Assembly (NCBI RefSeq): GCF_027797465.1
Contig: NZ_CP115608.1
Span: 1 to 64,000, forward strand
Length of the DNA: 64,000 bases
Source: Campylobacter sp. CN_NE2
Lineage (GTDB): Bacteria; Campylobacterota; Campylobacteria; Campylobacterales; Campylobacteraceae
Reading direction: 5' to 3'
Positions 44,919-53,803 of the stretch are shown here, piece by piece. Positions within the stretch are counted from its first letter, which is position 1; every line of letters begins with the position of its first letter. Position numbers and translations under genes: made by a program. A model generated the notes under the pieces. That model had not been told where the DNA came from and ran no database searches. It worked only from the letters and a program-made list of their open reading frames with translations.

Positions 44919-45725
44919 ATGAGTATCGATGAAATACGAGAATTAGTTGAAGCTTTAAAGTTTTCTCAAAACATAAAACCGAATGTTTTGTGTATAGGGA
45001 TTTATAATAGTGGAAAAAGTTCGCTTTTAAACGCTTTGATAGATGATTTTGAAAACGAAACTTTTGAAGTGGCTGACAAGCGAGAAACGCCAGAAATTAA
45101 AAGTGTGGAGTATGGGGGTATTATTTACATCGACACACCTGGACTAAATGCTACGCCTGATGACGATGAAAAGGCTCTTGGCGGTGAGTTTATGTCTGAT
45201 GTGAATATATTTTTGCACTCTTTATCGGGCGGAGAGCTGAAAAAAGACGAGATAGGTTATTTGCATAGCTTGATAAACGAGCTAAATAATGCAAAATCGT
45301 TTTTTGATAAGACAATCTTTGTGATAAATCATATAGAAGATAAAAGCGATGAAGATATAAAAAGGGGTATGGAAAAGATAAAAGAGCAAATTCAAAATGA
45401 ATTTAGTGCTAGTGTGAAAGTTTTGAGCATAAAAACGCCAAGTTATATCAAAGGCAAAAATGAAAATAAAAATTTGCTAGTTCAAAACAGCGGTATAAAT
45501 GAGCTAAAAGAGCAGATAAATAAAATGTGCAGACCGGATAAAATTTATAAAAATCGAAATGCAAGATTAGAAAAAGCCGTAAAAATGCTGATTTTATCAC
45601 TGCAAGAAAAAATCGAAGAAAACAATAAAGCCGTGCAAAATATAAAAGAAAAAGAAGAGCAAATTAAAGAAAAAGTAGCAGAAGCAAACAAAACTATAAA
45701 AAATATGAAAGCGAGGTTAAGATAA
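44919..45725 (+). CDS. Small dynamin-family GTPase
   Basis: 268 aa. P-loop GIYNSGKSS (27-35), switch Thr57 in RETPEIKS, G3 DTPG (72-75), and a degenerate G4 (VINHIED) instead of NKxD. The C-terminal 50 residues form a coiled coil (EKIEENNKAVQNIKEKEEQIKEKV). P-loop wording resembles the 526-aa GTPase two genes on. RBS AAAGGAG 7 bp before the ATG. Likely membrane-remodelling or partner subunit. It overlaps the next gene by one base. Confidence 0.82.
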   Translation: MSIDEIRELVEALKFSQNIKPNVLCIGIYNSGKSSLLNALIDDFENETFEVADKRETPEIKSVEYGGIIYIDTPGLNATPDDDEKALGGEFMSDVNIFLHSLSGGELKKDEIGYLHSLINELNNAKSFFDKTIFVINHIEDKSDEDIKRGMEKIKEQIQNEFSASVKVLSIKTPSYIKGKNENKNLLVQNSGINELKEQINKMCRPDKIYKNRNARLEKAVKMLILSLQEKIEENNKAVQNIKEKEEQIKEKVAEANKTIKNMKARLR

Positions 45726-46309
45726 TGCCAATTCCATTGATAGGCTGGGCAGCCGCCGCCGTTGGTGCCGTTGTAGTAGGTGCAGTAGTAAAAGCTTTTA
45801 ATGATGATGATAAATCATCGACAACGACTACAAGCAATCGCAATGAGTTAGAAGAAGAAAAAAAGAAAAAAGAGTTATCTCATAATGAGAAAATTTACGC
45901 AAGTATTAAAAAGTATAAAAAAGGTGTGTTTGATTCCATAGAAAGAGATTTTGGGGTTAAAGTGCAGCATAAACTTAATCCGCTGGGCATGGCTACGGCG
46001 GCTATGACGGCTCCTTTTGTTGGCGTCGCAGGTGTTGTTGCTGCTGGGATTGGAATTGCTAAGGTAGTTTCCGAGCAAGTTTCTGATAAATTAAATACCC
46101 AAGAAAAATCTTCGATATACCACAAAATTGCTAAGGTAGTTTCCGAGCAAGTTTCTGATAAATCAGCTCTTTGTGCTATGGTTTCCAATGACAACGATGA
46201 AATAGTTTTTCACGGCATTGACACTAGCCATATAGAGAAAGAAAATGAAAATTTACAAAATGAAATCAATGAATTAAAGGAGTTTTTAGATGAAATCAAA
46301 AATGGTTGA
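45725..46309 (+). CDS. GTPase-cluster membrane/coiled-coil protein with an internal duplication
   Basis: 194 aa. Hydrophobic Ala/Gly/Val stretch at residues 2-25 and another at about 88-115 (ATAAMTAPFVGVAGVVAAGIGIAKV), then a C-terminal coiled coil (EKENENLQNEINELKEFLDEIK). IAKVVSEQVSDK occurs twice because of an exact 38-bp direct repeat (46054-46091 and 46126-46163, 72 bp apart, in frame). Function unknown; overlaps both neighbours, so translated with them. Confidence 0.7.
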   Translation: MPIPLIGWAAAAVGAVVVGAVVKAFNDDDKSSTTTTSNRNELEEEKKKKELSHNEKIYASIKKYKKGVFDSIERDFGVKVQHKLNPLGMATAAMTAPFVGVAGVVAAGIGIAKVVSEQVSDKLNTQEKSSIYHKIAKVVSEQVSDKSALCAMVSNDNDEIVFHGIDTSHIEKENENLQNEINELKEFLDEIKNG

Positions 46310-48047
46310 ATTTTATAAATCTCTTGATGAGATAAGCGTCAGAAATTCTAAAATAGATGAAAAAAGACAAAAGCTTCAAAATTTAGTAAATGATTTAAGA
46401 GACGATTTAGGCAATGTCAGCTTAGATGAGAATTTGCGTAAAGCAAATGAAGCATTAGCTGAGACATTTGAGAGTATCAAAAACACGGCACAATCTAGCA
46501 TAGAAAACTGGAACGCCGAATTCGAGAAAAATTTAGAAAATGAAAAATTGAGAAGTGAGCTTAAAAACTATTTTATAGTTATGATTTTTGGAAAAGTAAA
46601 AGCAGGAAAAAGTTATCTAGGAAATTTTATAGCCAAAAATAGACTTGCAAATCAAAATGTTTCGTTTTTTAAATACGATGAAGCAGGTAAAAAAGATGAA
46701 ATCAAAGAGTTAGCCGAGATAAATGACGAAGAGTTTAAGACAGATCTTTTGGAATGCACAAGCTCTATTCAAGGATTTAAGCTAAGCGGTTTGGCTTGGA
46801 TAGATTCACCTGGTCTTGGCTCGATGACTGATAAAAATGGCGAACTTGCTAAAAAATATCTAAGCAGTGCTGATTATGTTATTTATCCGTCTCACTCGCT
46901 TGACCCTTTTCAAATGGATGAAAATAGAGAACTTGATGAAATTTTCAGAGCAAATAAAGAAGTTACTACAATTATCACTAAATCAGATATAAGCGGCGAA
47001 GATGAAATAAATGGAGAAATAGTGCTTATTTCAAATAATAAATCGCCAGAAATCAGAAAAGGTCAAGAAGAAGATTGCAAAAAACGCATAAAAGAGCAGA
47101 TTGGCAAAGAAGTGGGAGATATTTTTTCTATTTCGACAAAAATGGCAAAGATTGGGCTAGAAAACGATGATAAGGAAAAATTTGAAAATAGCAATATTTC
47201 AAAGTTGTATGAAAATTTAACTGATATTGTGAAAAATAAAGCTACAAAATTAAAAGAGCAAAGTCCGTATTTAACGCTAAATTCACTCATAGATGAAATT
47301 TTGGAAGATAGAGAAAATTCGATAGCTCAAATTAAAGAAAGTATAGATAAATTTGATGATGAAACAAGACAAACAAATGAAAAATTTGATACTTTGAAGT
47401 TAAATTCTATGAGCGAAGTAGGCTTGATAGTAGATGAAGTGGTTAGCAAATATGCGACAAACCTTTCAAATAGGGATTTAAAGAAAACGCTAGAAAAGAT
47501 AGATAAAAAGATAAAGGCTAAATTTGAAAAAGATTTAGAGATGAAAATTAAAAATGTTGTTGAAAGTTATGAAAAGGTTGTCGATGAATTTGAAAGCGAA
47601 CTAAATTATGATTATGAGATAAAAGAGAAACGAGAAAAAATAAAATATTCTACAAAGACTAGAAATAAGGCTGTCGGTCGTGCTCTACTAGGTACAGCAG
47701 TGGTGGGTGCTCTTTCGCTTGTGCCAGGTATAAATGTATTAACTTGGACTGGTGCTGCTATTTATACTGGTGCTACTACTGTCGCTGGTTATGTCGGTGG
47801 TAAAATCGGAGAAGTCACAGGCAAAGATAAATACGAGTGGGTATCAATCGGCGATAATAGCGAAGAAGTGATTTTAAATTTTAAAGAAGTTAGAACTAAA
47901 CATTTTGCCGAAATAGCAAAACAAGCTTATGAAGCCTTGCAGGAGAAAATTTTTAAACCGCTTGAAGAAAAATCTACTAAAATCGCCGAAATTTTAAATA
48001 AATTTGAAAATGAAATACAAACTTTTAAAAAGGAGCTACAATGTTAA
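46290..48047 (+). CDS. Dynamin-like GTPase, LeoA type
   Basis: 585 aa. N-terminal helical neck (1-95), G domain with P-loop GKVKAGKSY (101-109), DSPG (172-175) and TKSD (230-233), then a long helical trunk and a hydrophobic hairpin (residues about 461-507, ALLGTAVVGALSLVPGINVL..TTVAGYVGG) acting as a membrane paddle. This is the bacterial dynamin plan, closest in my reading to LeoA. ATG lies 20 bases inside the previous gene. Overlaps the next by 7 bases. Confidence 0.85.
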   Translation: MKSKMVEFYKSLDEISVRNSKIDEKRQKLQNLVNDLRDDLGNVSLDENLRKANEALAETFESIKNTAQSSIENWNAEFEKNLENEKLRSELKNYFIVMIFGKVKAGKSYLGNFIAKNRLANQNVSFFKYDEAGKKDEIKELAEINDEEFKTDLLECTSSIQGFKLSGLAWIDSPGLGSMTDKNGELAKKYLSSADYVIYPSHSLDPFQMDENRELDEIFRANKEVTTIITKSDISGEDEINGEIVLISNNKSPEIRKGQEEDCKKRIKEQIGKEVGDIFSISTKMAKIGLENDDKEKFENSNISKLYENLTDIVKNKATKLKEQSPYLTLNSLIDEILEDRENSIAQIKESIDKFDDETRQTNEKFDTLKLNSMSEVGLIVDEVVSKYATNLSNRDLKKTLEKIDKKIKAKFEKDLEMKIKNVVESYEKVVDEFESELNYDYEIKEKREKIKYSTKTRNKAVGRALLGTAVVGALSLVPGINVLTWTGAAIYTGATTVAGYVGGKIGEVTGKDKYEWVSIGDNSEEVILNFKEVRTKHFAEIAKQAYEALQEKIFKPLEEKSTKIAEILNKFENEIQTFKKELQC

Positions 48048-49621
48048 TCAAAAACTACAAAAGTATCCAAAATGAGTTAAATTCTTTGTTAAAAGATAAC
48101 GAAAATTTCAAAGAAATTTTAGATAGTATAAATCAAACGCTAGATGAAAAACTAGCAAATTTTAATCCGACATTTATGATTTACGGCACATATAATAGCG
48201 GTAAATCAACCCTGCTAAATGCTCTTTTTGGCAAAGAAGTAGCACCTATGGGCGATGTGCCTACTACCAAAGAGATACACGAGCATAAATTTAACGGCTT
48301 TACTATCTATGATACTCCCGGACTTAATGCAAATAATGAAGATGATATAATCTCGCAGGAACATTTGCAAAAAAGCGATGCCGTGATATTTGTAATGCAA
48401 AATGGTGGCTCTGTCGAAGCAAGATATATCTACACTGCAATGGCTGAAATTTTAAAAAACAATAAAAAGCTTTTGGTCGTTGTAAATGATAAAGAGTGTC
48501 ATGGGTTTGATAGTGAAGAGAGTGTAAAAATCACAGATAAGGTAGCCCAAAATTTACAAAGAATTTCATCTGAGTATGGAGCGGAAGCTGAAAATATCCA
48601 AATCAAGGTTGTAAATGCTTTATCTGCGTTAAAAGCGAAAATGGAAAATAAAAATCTTTTGCTTGAAAAAAGCGGCTACCTACAAATCGAACTTGCAATA
48701 AAAAATTTAATGCAAAATTCTAGCACAAACGATGTCGAGAATACTATCAATAAATTTTTAAAAGAGAAATTAGAAAAAATATCTCAAATTTGTGATTTAA
48801 ATTTTGAAAGCGAAAAACAAAAAAGCATTTCAGAACTCATAGCCTACCTTGAAAAACAAAAAGATAATTTTAAAATCAAGCAAAATAACGGATTAAGAAG
48901 ACATATTTTAAATTTAAAAGATAATCTTGTTGCGGTTTTATCTAGTGAAAATCCTAGCGAAGCAAAACTATACGAGCTAATAGACGCAAAAACAAATTTG
49001 ATATGCGATGAATTTTCACAAGGAGTAAATGATATAAGCAGTGAAATTTCACGCAAAGTAGATGAATTTCAAGGAAATTTTAGCAAACTAGGTGGCGTAA
49101 GCGTAGATATAAATTTGCCAAATTTAGTATCAAATAGCGAAATGGGCGAATTTTTGATACCTGATGAATTAAAAAATAATGCAATGCGATTAGTAAATGA
49201 CAAAGAGTTAGTTTCTGGTGCTACAAAAAAAGCACTGGAATATATCAAAGAATATTTGCCTAAATTAATGAAAGGAAAAGGTAAAGTTTGGATAGAAAAA
49301 ACTTCTCAAACGCTTGGAAAACGGCTTGGCATTATCATAACAGTAATAACTAGTGCCAGTGACATATATAAAGCCAATAAAGAACACAAAGAGATGATAA
49401 AAAAAGAAAAAGAACGAATTGCAAGTATAAATAATACAGCTAGTAACATAGCAGATGATTTGGAAGTAAATTTCAAAAAAGAATTTAACAAGATTACAAA
49501 TGAAATTTTCAATCCACTTTTGAATACTTATAGCACAATTTTTAGAGAGTTGTCATCGAAAAACGATGATTTAGAGCAAATTCAAAAGCAAATTTCAAAA
49601 ATTTCAGAAAAAATAGCGTAG
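48041..49621 (+). CDS. Dynamin-like GTPase, LeoBC type
   Basis: 526 aa. Short N-terminal helices, P-loop GTYNSGKST (49-57), switch PTTKEI (74-79), DTPG (91-94), and NDKE (149-152) as G4, with a possible G5 at NALSA. A long helical stalk follows with a short hydrophobic patch (LGIIITVITSA) near residue 430. Its GTPase head resembles the 268-aa protein. Both larger GTPases are ordinary in length for bacterial dynamins, which often act as pairs. RBS AAAGGAG. Confidence 0.85.
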   Translation: MLIKNYKSIQNELNSLLKDNENFKEILDSINQTLDEKLANFNPTFMIYGTYNSGKSTLLNALFGKEVAPMGDVPTTKEIHEHKFNGFTIYDTPGLNANNEDDIISQEHLQKSDAVIFVMQNGGSVEARYIYTAMAEILKNNKKLLVVVNDKECHGFDSEESVKITDKVAQNLQRISSEYGAEAENIQIKVVNALSALKAKMENKNLLLEKSGYLQIELAIKNLMQNSSTNDVENTINKFLKEKLEKISQICDLNFESEKQKSISELIAYLEKQKDNFKIKQNNGLRRHILNLKDNLVAVLSSENPSEAKLYELIDAKTNLICDEFSQGVNDISSEISRKVDEFQGNFSKLGGVSVDINLPNLVSNSEMGEFLIPDELKNNAMRLVNDKELVSGATKKALEYIKEYLPKLMKGKGKVWIEKTSQTLGKRLGIIITVITSASDIYKANKEHKEMIKKEKERIASINNTASNIADDLEVNFKKEFNKITNEIFNPLLNTYSTIFRELSSKNDDLEQIQKQISKISEKIA

Positions 49622-49628
49622 GTGAAAA

Positions 49629-50720
49629 ATGCAAAATATCCTTATCCTTTATAACCCATATTTTAAGGCAAATGTCATCGAAGAGCATTTGAAAATTTTG
49701 CTTAGCAAAGGCAAGGTCGCATTTGGCAAGGTCAGAGCCAAGGATAGGGATATGCAAAATTTAGACGAAAACGCCCTAAATGAAATTTATGCCGGTGCAA
49801 ACGCAGACGAAAACGGCTATTTTCAGCTGTTTTTGAGCGATTTTTCTAGCCTTTATGTCGCAAAGGTCATCGCTGTCAAAGACACACTAGATGATGAGAT
49901 AAGCCCAAGCTACTATGCAGATTTAGAAGTGGAGAAATGGTTTATTTTAGGTGATTTGCGTGAGCTTGTGCGAAATGATTTTGAGAGTGTCCGAGATGAT
50001 TTTTTAAGCGGATTTTTGGTGCGGGGTAGGACTTACCGCATTTACGGCAACGACTATGTTTATCCGCTCGTGGTAGAACAAAAAAATTCGCTTGATTATT
50101 TTTCTAGCGGCGAGTGTTTTTACAAAAATGTCTATAAAAGTGCCGAATTTTTGGGCGTAAAAGAAAATTTAGCAAGGTATTGTTTCGGCGATATTTTTCA
50201 CATTTTGCATATCGACAGCGTGGAAAATTTAGTCTCAGCCGAGATCGAATACCTAGCCAACAAAGATGATAAAATTTACGATTTTAGCGCCATTTCGATG
50301 AGATATTCTAAGGTTATGGAGCTTGAAATTTACGAATTTGTCAAAATTTTATTTAAAAGGCTTTGCATTTTTGACAAAGAGATTTTAGCCGTGCCTTACT
50401 CGGTGCAGGGCAAGGACTACACCGTGCGAGATATGTTTGAAATTCGCCCAAATTTAGGCACTTACAAATTTTTATTTAATCAAATCAAAATAAAAAACGC
50501 TATCAAAAGGCTAAATGATAGAAATTTAGAAAATTTCCTGTTTTACACCTTGCTTGGCGAGATAACTGCCCTGCAAAGTGTGCGAAACGCAAGTGTGCAT
50601 GAAAAAAAGGCGAGCCTGCGTGAGATAAATTTGCTAAGAAGCAGAATTTTAGGCATAGGGCGAGACGGCGCGATACCTGCGCTTTTGCGAGAAAAACGAA
50701 AAATCGATTATAAAGGATAA
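49629..50720 (+). CDS. Unknown protein with a HEPN-type RNxxxH motif
   Basis: 363 aa, 8 bp after the dynamin. N-terminal half mixed alpha/beta (ILILYNPYFKANVIEEHLKILL, FGKVRAKDRDMQNL, SLYVAKVIAVKDTL). C-terminal half helical, with a helix YSKVMELEIYEFVKILFKRL (226-245) and R319-N-A-S-V-H324 in a later helix, the arrangement of HEPN ribonucleases. Catalysis is unproved and the fold assignment rests on the motif. If real, it would be an effector of the locus. Confidence 0.6.
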   Translation: MQNILILYNPYFKANVIEEHLKILLSKGKVAFGKVRAKDRDMQNLDENALNEIYAGANADENGYFQLFLSDFSSLYVAKVIAVKDTLDDEISPSYYADLEVEKWFILGDLRELVRNDFESVRDDFLSGFLVRGRTYRIYGNDYVYPLVVEQKNSLDYFSSGECFYKNVYKSAEFLGVKENLARYCFGDIFHILHIDSVENLVSAEIEYLANKDDKIYDFSAISMRYSKVMELEIYEFVKILFKRLCIFDKEILAVPYSVQGKDYTVRDMFEIRPNLGTYKFLFNQIKIKNAIKRLNDRNLENFLFYTLLGEITALQSVRNASVHEKKASLREINLLRSRILGIGRDGAIPALLREKRKIDYKG

Positions 50721-50723
50721 AAA

Positions 50724-50882
50724 ATGAAAATCAGCGGTGTAATTCCTAGCAAACCAAAGTTGGTAAAATGCCCAAAATGTGGAAATTTGCAAATTTTTGT
50801 TTTTAGTTGCACGAAGCCGTTTGCGGTGTGTGAAAAATGCAAAAGCACAATACCGCCAAAAACAGCAAAGGGAAAAGATTAA
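50724..50882 (+). CDS. 52-aa zinc-ribbon protein
   Basis: ATG at 50724 has AAGGAT upstream and begins 3 bp after the preceding stop. Two Cys pairs, CPKC (16-19) and CEKC (36-39), make a zinc ribbon. The N-terminal and C-terminal tails are basic (SKPKLVK, PPKTAKGKD). Too short for most gene callers. Last gene of the accessory operon. Confidence 0.65.
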   Translation: MKISGVIPSKPKLVKCPKCGNLQIFVFSCTKPFAVCEKCKSTIPPKTAKGKD

Positions 50883-50916
50883 ATATCTAAATTTGCATAA
50901 AATTTTTAAAAAAACC

Positions 50917-50945
50917 TTGACAAGAGTTTAATTTTAAGATATAAT
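50917..50945 (+). promoter_or_regulatory. Consensus sigma-70 promoter for the tRNA-tuf cluster
   Basis: TTGACA (50917-50922), 17-bp spacer, TATAAT (50940-50945), then tRNA-Thr 21 bp on. Unusually for Campylobacter it has a consensus -35, and it is probably the strongest promoter seen here. Confidence 0.85.
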
Positions 50946-50965
50946 CACAACTTCAAATTAATCGG

Positions 50966-51041
50966 GCTGGTGTAGCTCAGTTGGTAGAGCTACTGCCTTG
51001 TAAGCAGTGGGTCGGCGGTTCAAGTCCGTTCACCAGCTCCA
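50966..51041 (+). tRNA. tRNA-Thr (anticodon TGT)
   Basis: 76 nt. Acceptor GCTGGTG/CACCAGC, anticodon loop CTTGTAA, T-arm GGCGG TTCAAGT CCGTT, discriminator T, CCA encoded. First of the four-tRNA block upstream of tuf. Confidence 0.94.
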
Positions 51042-51075
51042 TTTTTTTGTAACAGTGTTTGACCAGATTTTTTTA

Positions 51076-51160
<85 letters not shown>

Positions 51161-51183
51161 TGGCAATAAAATGGAAGCGACTT

Positions 51184-51260
51184 GCGGGAGTAGCTCAGTT
51201 GGCTAGAGCATCAGCCTTCCAAGCTGAGGGTCGCGGGTTCGAGCCCCGTTTCCCGCTCCA
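51184..51260 (+). tRNA. tRNA-Gly (anticodon TCC)
   Basis: 77 nt. Acceptor GCGGGAG/TTCCCGC, anticodon loop CTTCCAA, T-arm GCGGG TTCGAGC CCCGT, CCA encoded. Confidence 0.95.
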
Positions 51261-51377
51261 TTTTGGATTCTTACTGGGAGCTGTAAAACTTAAATTTATA
51301 CAGTTACTTTTTAGATTCCAAGGTTTATTTGTGTTTTTTAATAGTGTCCAAACTCTACTTTTGCCAAGCCTTTAAGC

Positions 51378-51452
<75 letters not shown>

Positions 51453-51528
51453 TTAGGAAATGTAGAGCCGCTGTTTAAAAATGCAAATTTAGGTATTACG
51501 AAAAAAACATTTATTACGGAGGAAGATA

Positions 51529-52728
51529 ATGGCTAAAGAAAAATTTACTCGTAACAAGCCACACGTAAACATCGGTACTATTGGTCACGTCGATCATGGT
51601 AAAACTACTTTGACAGCTGCTATTTCTGCTGTTCTTTCAAGAAAAGGTCTAGCTGAGCTAAAAGACTATGACAATATTGATAACGCACCAGAAGAAAAAG
51701 AACGCGGTATTACTATTGCAACTTCACACATTGAGTATGAAACAGAAAATAGACACTACGCTCATGTTGATTGTCCTGGCCACGCTGACTATGTTAAAAA
51801 TATGATTACTGGTGCTGCTCAAATGGACGGCGCGATTCTAGTTATCGCTGCGACAGACGGTCCTATGGCACAAACAAGAGAACACATTTTGCTATCTCGC
51901 CAAGTAGGTGTTCCATATATCGTTGTTTTCCTAAACAAATGCGATATGATGGACGATCCTGAACTAATCGAACTAGTTGAAATGGAAATTAGAGATCTAC
52001 TAAGCCAATACGATTTCCCGGGAGATGATACTCCTATTATCCAAGGTTCAGCTCTTCAAGCTCTTGAAGAAGCAAAAGCTGGAAACGACGGCGAATGGTC
52101 AGCAAAAATTATGGAACTTATGAATGCTGTTGATAGCTATATCCCAACTCCAACTCGTGACACTGATAAAGATTTCTTGATGCCAATCGAAGATATTTTC
52201 TCAATTTCAGGTCGTGGAACAGTTGTAACAGGTAGAATCGAAAAAGGTGTTGTTAAAGTAGGCGACACAATCGAAATCGTAGGTATCAGACCAACTCAAA
52301 CTACAACAGTAACCGGCGTTGAAATGTTTAGAAAAGAGATGGATCAAGGCGAAGCTGGCGACAATGTCGGCGTATTGCTAAGAGGAACTAAAAAAGAAGA
52401 AGTTGAAAGAGGTATGGTTCTATGCAAACCAAAATCAATCAACCCACACACTAAATTTGAAGGCGAAGTTTATATTCTAACAAAAGACGAAGGTGGTCGC
52501 CATACTCCATTCTTTAACAATTATAGACCACAATTCTATGTTAGAACAACAGATGTTACAGGTTCTATCGCATTACCAACAGGAACTGAAATGGTTATGC
52601 CTGGTGATAATGTTAAAATCACTGTTGAGCTTATCGCTCCAATCGCACTTGAAGAAGGAACAAGATTCGCTATCCGTGAGGGTGGTAGAACAGTTGGTTC
52701 AGGTGTTGTATCAAAAATTTTAGCTTAA
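51529..52728 (+). CDS. tuf: Elongation factor Tu
   Basis: 399 aa. Delivers aminoacyl-tRNA to the ribosome. G motifs [16 protein letters not shown] and NKCDM are present, then domains 2 and 3. Strong GGAGG upstream. The only tuf copy in the window. Codon choice is biased towards a small set, as expected for one of the most abundant proteins. Its exchange factor is tsf at 1367. Confidence 0.98.
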   Translation: MAKEKFTRNKPHVNIGTIGHVDHGKTTLTAAISAVLSRKGLAELKDYDNIDNAPEEKERGITIATSHIEYETENRHYAHVDCPGHADYVKNMITGAAQMDGAILVIAATDGPMAQTREHILLSRQVGVPYIVVFLNKCDMMDDPELIELVEMEIRDLLSQYDFPGDDTPIIQGSALQALEEAKAGNDGEWSAKIMELMNAVDSYIPTPTRDTDKDFLMPIEDIFSISGRGTVVTGRIEKGVVKVGDTIEIVGIRPTQTTTVTGVEMFRKEMDQGEAGDNVGVLLRGTKKEEVERGMVLCKPKSINPHTKFEGEVYILTKDEGGRHTPFFNNYRPQFYVRTTDVTGSIALPTGTEMVMPGDNVKITVELIAPIALEEGTRFAIREGGRTVGSGVVSKILA

Positions 52729-52738
52729 TTAAATTTAT

Positions 52739-52770
52739 GCAAACGGCAAATTTACGCCGTTTGCATTTTT
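52739..52770 (+). terminator. Hairpin terminator or attenuator between tuf and rpmG
   Basis: GCAAACGGC pairs with GCCGTTTGC around AAATTTAC, then ATTTTT. It probably lowers transcription into the rpmG-secE-nusG part rather than ending the operon completely. Confidence 0.8.
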
Positions 52771-52792
52771 AATTTTTAAAGGGTTTATTAAA

Positions 52793-52966
52793 ATGGCAAA
52801 AAATTCAAGTAGAATAAAAATCGGTCTTAAATGTGCAGAATGCGGTGATATTAATTATACAACTTATAAAAATAGCAAAACTACAACTGAAAAAGTTGAA
52901 CTTAAAAAATATTGCCCAAGACTTAAAAAACACACAGTTCATAAAGAAGTTAAGTTAAAGAGCTAG
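52793..52966 (+). CDS. rpmG: 50S ribosomal protein L33
   Basis: 57 aa, [28 protein letters not shown].. The first zinc knuckle CAEC is intact, but the second has only one Cys (YCPRLKKH), which is also the Campylobacter pattern as I recall. Standard place between tuf and secE. AAAGGG ribosome-binding site upstream. Confidence 0.95.
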   Translation: MAKNSSRIKIGLKCAECGDINYTTYKNSKTTTEKVELKKYCPRLKKHTVHKEVKLKS

Positions 52967-52980
52967 TATTTACGCCATTT

Positions 52981-53056
52981 AGGGCAATAGCTCCAACGGT
53001 AGAGCGCCGGATTCCAAATCCGATGGTTGGGGGTTCGAATCCCTCTTGCCCTGCCA
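52981..53056 (+). tRNA. tRNA-Trp (anticodon CCA)
   Basis: 76 nt. Acceptor AGGGCAA/TTGCCCT, anticodon loop TTCCAAA, discriminator G, CCA encoded. Lies between rpmG and secE, the usual place in this lineage. Confidence 0.95.
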
Positions 53057-53068
53057 CGAAGGTTTAAT

Positions 53069-53245
53069 ATGGAAAAAGTTAAAGAATATTATAGTCAATC
53101 AAAATCGGAATTAGACAAGGTTATCTTTCCTACCAAAGAACAAACTAGAAACGCTTATGTAGCGGTAATCGTAGTAGTTTTCGTTATAGCGTTATTTTTG
53201 GCTTTGGTTGATGCGATTATGTCAGGTCTAATTAGCGCATCGTAA
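53069..53245 (+). CDS. secE: Preprotein translocase subunit SecE
   Basis: 58 aa. Small form of SecE: an amphipathic N-terminal helix (YYSQSKSELDKVIFPTKEQTRN) and one membrane helix (AYVAVIVVVFVIALFLALVDAIMSG). Clamps SecY in the SecYEG channel. The ATG at 53069 starts 12 bases after tRNA-Trp. A reading starting 42 bases upstream lies in the tRNA. Confidence 0.94.
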   Translation: MEKVKEYYSQSKSELDKVIFPTKEQTRNAYVAVIVVVFVIALFLALVDAIMSGLISAS

Positions 53246-53257
53246 GTGAGGTCTGCT

Positions 53258-53788
53258 ATGGCACATAAATGGTATGCTATCCAAACTTATGCAGGAAGCG
53301 AAATGGCTGTTAAAAGAGCCATTGAGGCACTTGCACAAGATTATGGAATGACCGAGCAAGTAGGGGAAGTTTTAGTTCCCACAGAAGATGTTATCGAAGT
53401 AAAAAATGGTAAAAAAACCATAAAAGAAAGAAGCTTGTATCCGGGTTATTGTTTTGCAAATTTGGATTTGGATACTGCTTTATGGCATAAAATTCAAACT
53501 TTACCGAGAGTTAGCAGATTTATCGGCGAAGCAAAAAAGCCGTCTCCGCTTTCGGAAAAAGATATTGAAGTTATTTTAGAAAAGGTAAATAACCGAGAAG
53601 CACCTAAGCCAAAAATTTTCTTTGACGAAGGCGAAACGGTTAGAATAACCGAAGGTCCGTTTGCAAATTTCAACGGCATAGTCGAAGAATACGATATGAT
53701 TCATGGAAAACTTCGCTTAAATGTTTCTATTTTCGGTAGAAGCACACCGGTTGAAATTTTATATTCACAAGTTGAAAAGATAGTTTGA
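53258..53788 (+). CDS. nusG: Transcription antitermination factor NusG
   Basis: 176 aa. NGN domain beginning MAHKWYAIQTYAGSEMAVKRAI, and a KOW domain with GETVRITEGPFANFNGIVEEYD. Links RNA polymerase with ribosomes and Rho. ATG at 53258 is preferred over a GTG four codons earlier as it matches the family start. secE-nusG-rplK order is standard. Confidence 0.96.
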   Translation: MAHKWYAIQTYAGSEMAVKRAIEALAQDYGMTEQVGEVLVPTEDVIEVKNGKKTIKERSLYPGYCFANLDLDTALWHKIQTLPRVSRFIGEAKKPSPLSEKDIEVILEKVNNREAPKPKIFFDEGETVRITEGPFANFNGIVEEYDMIHGKLRLNVSIFGRSTPVEILYSQVEKIV

Positions 53789-53803
53789 TAAGGAGAAAAG
53801 TTT

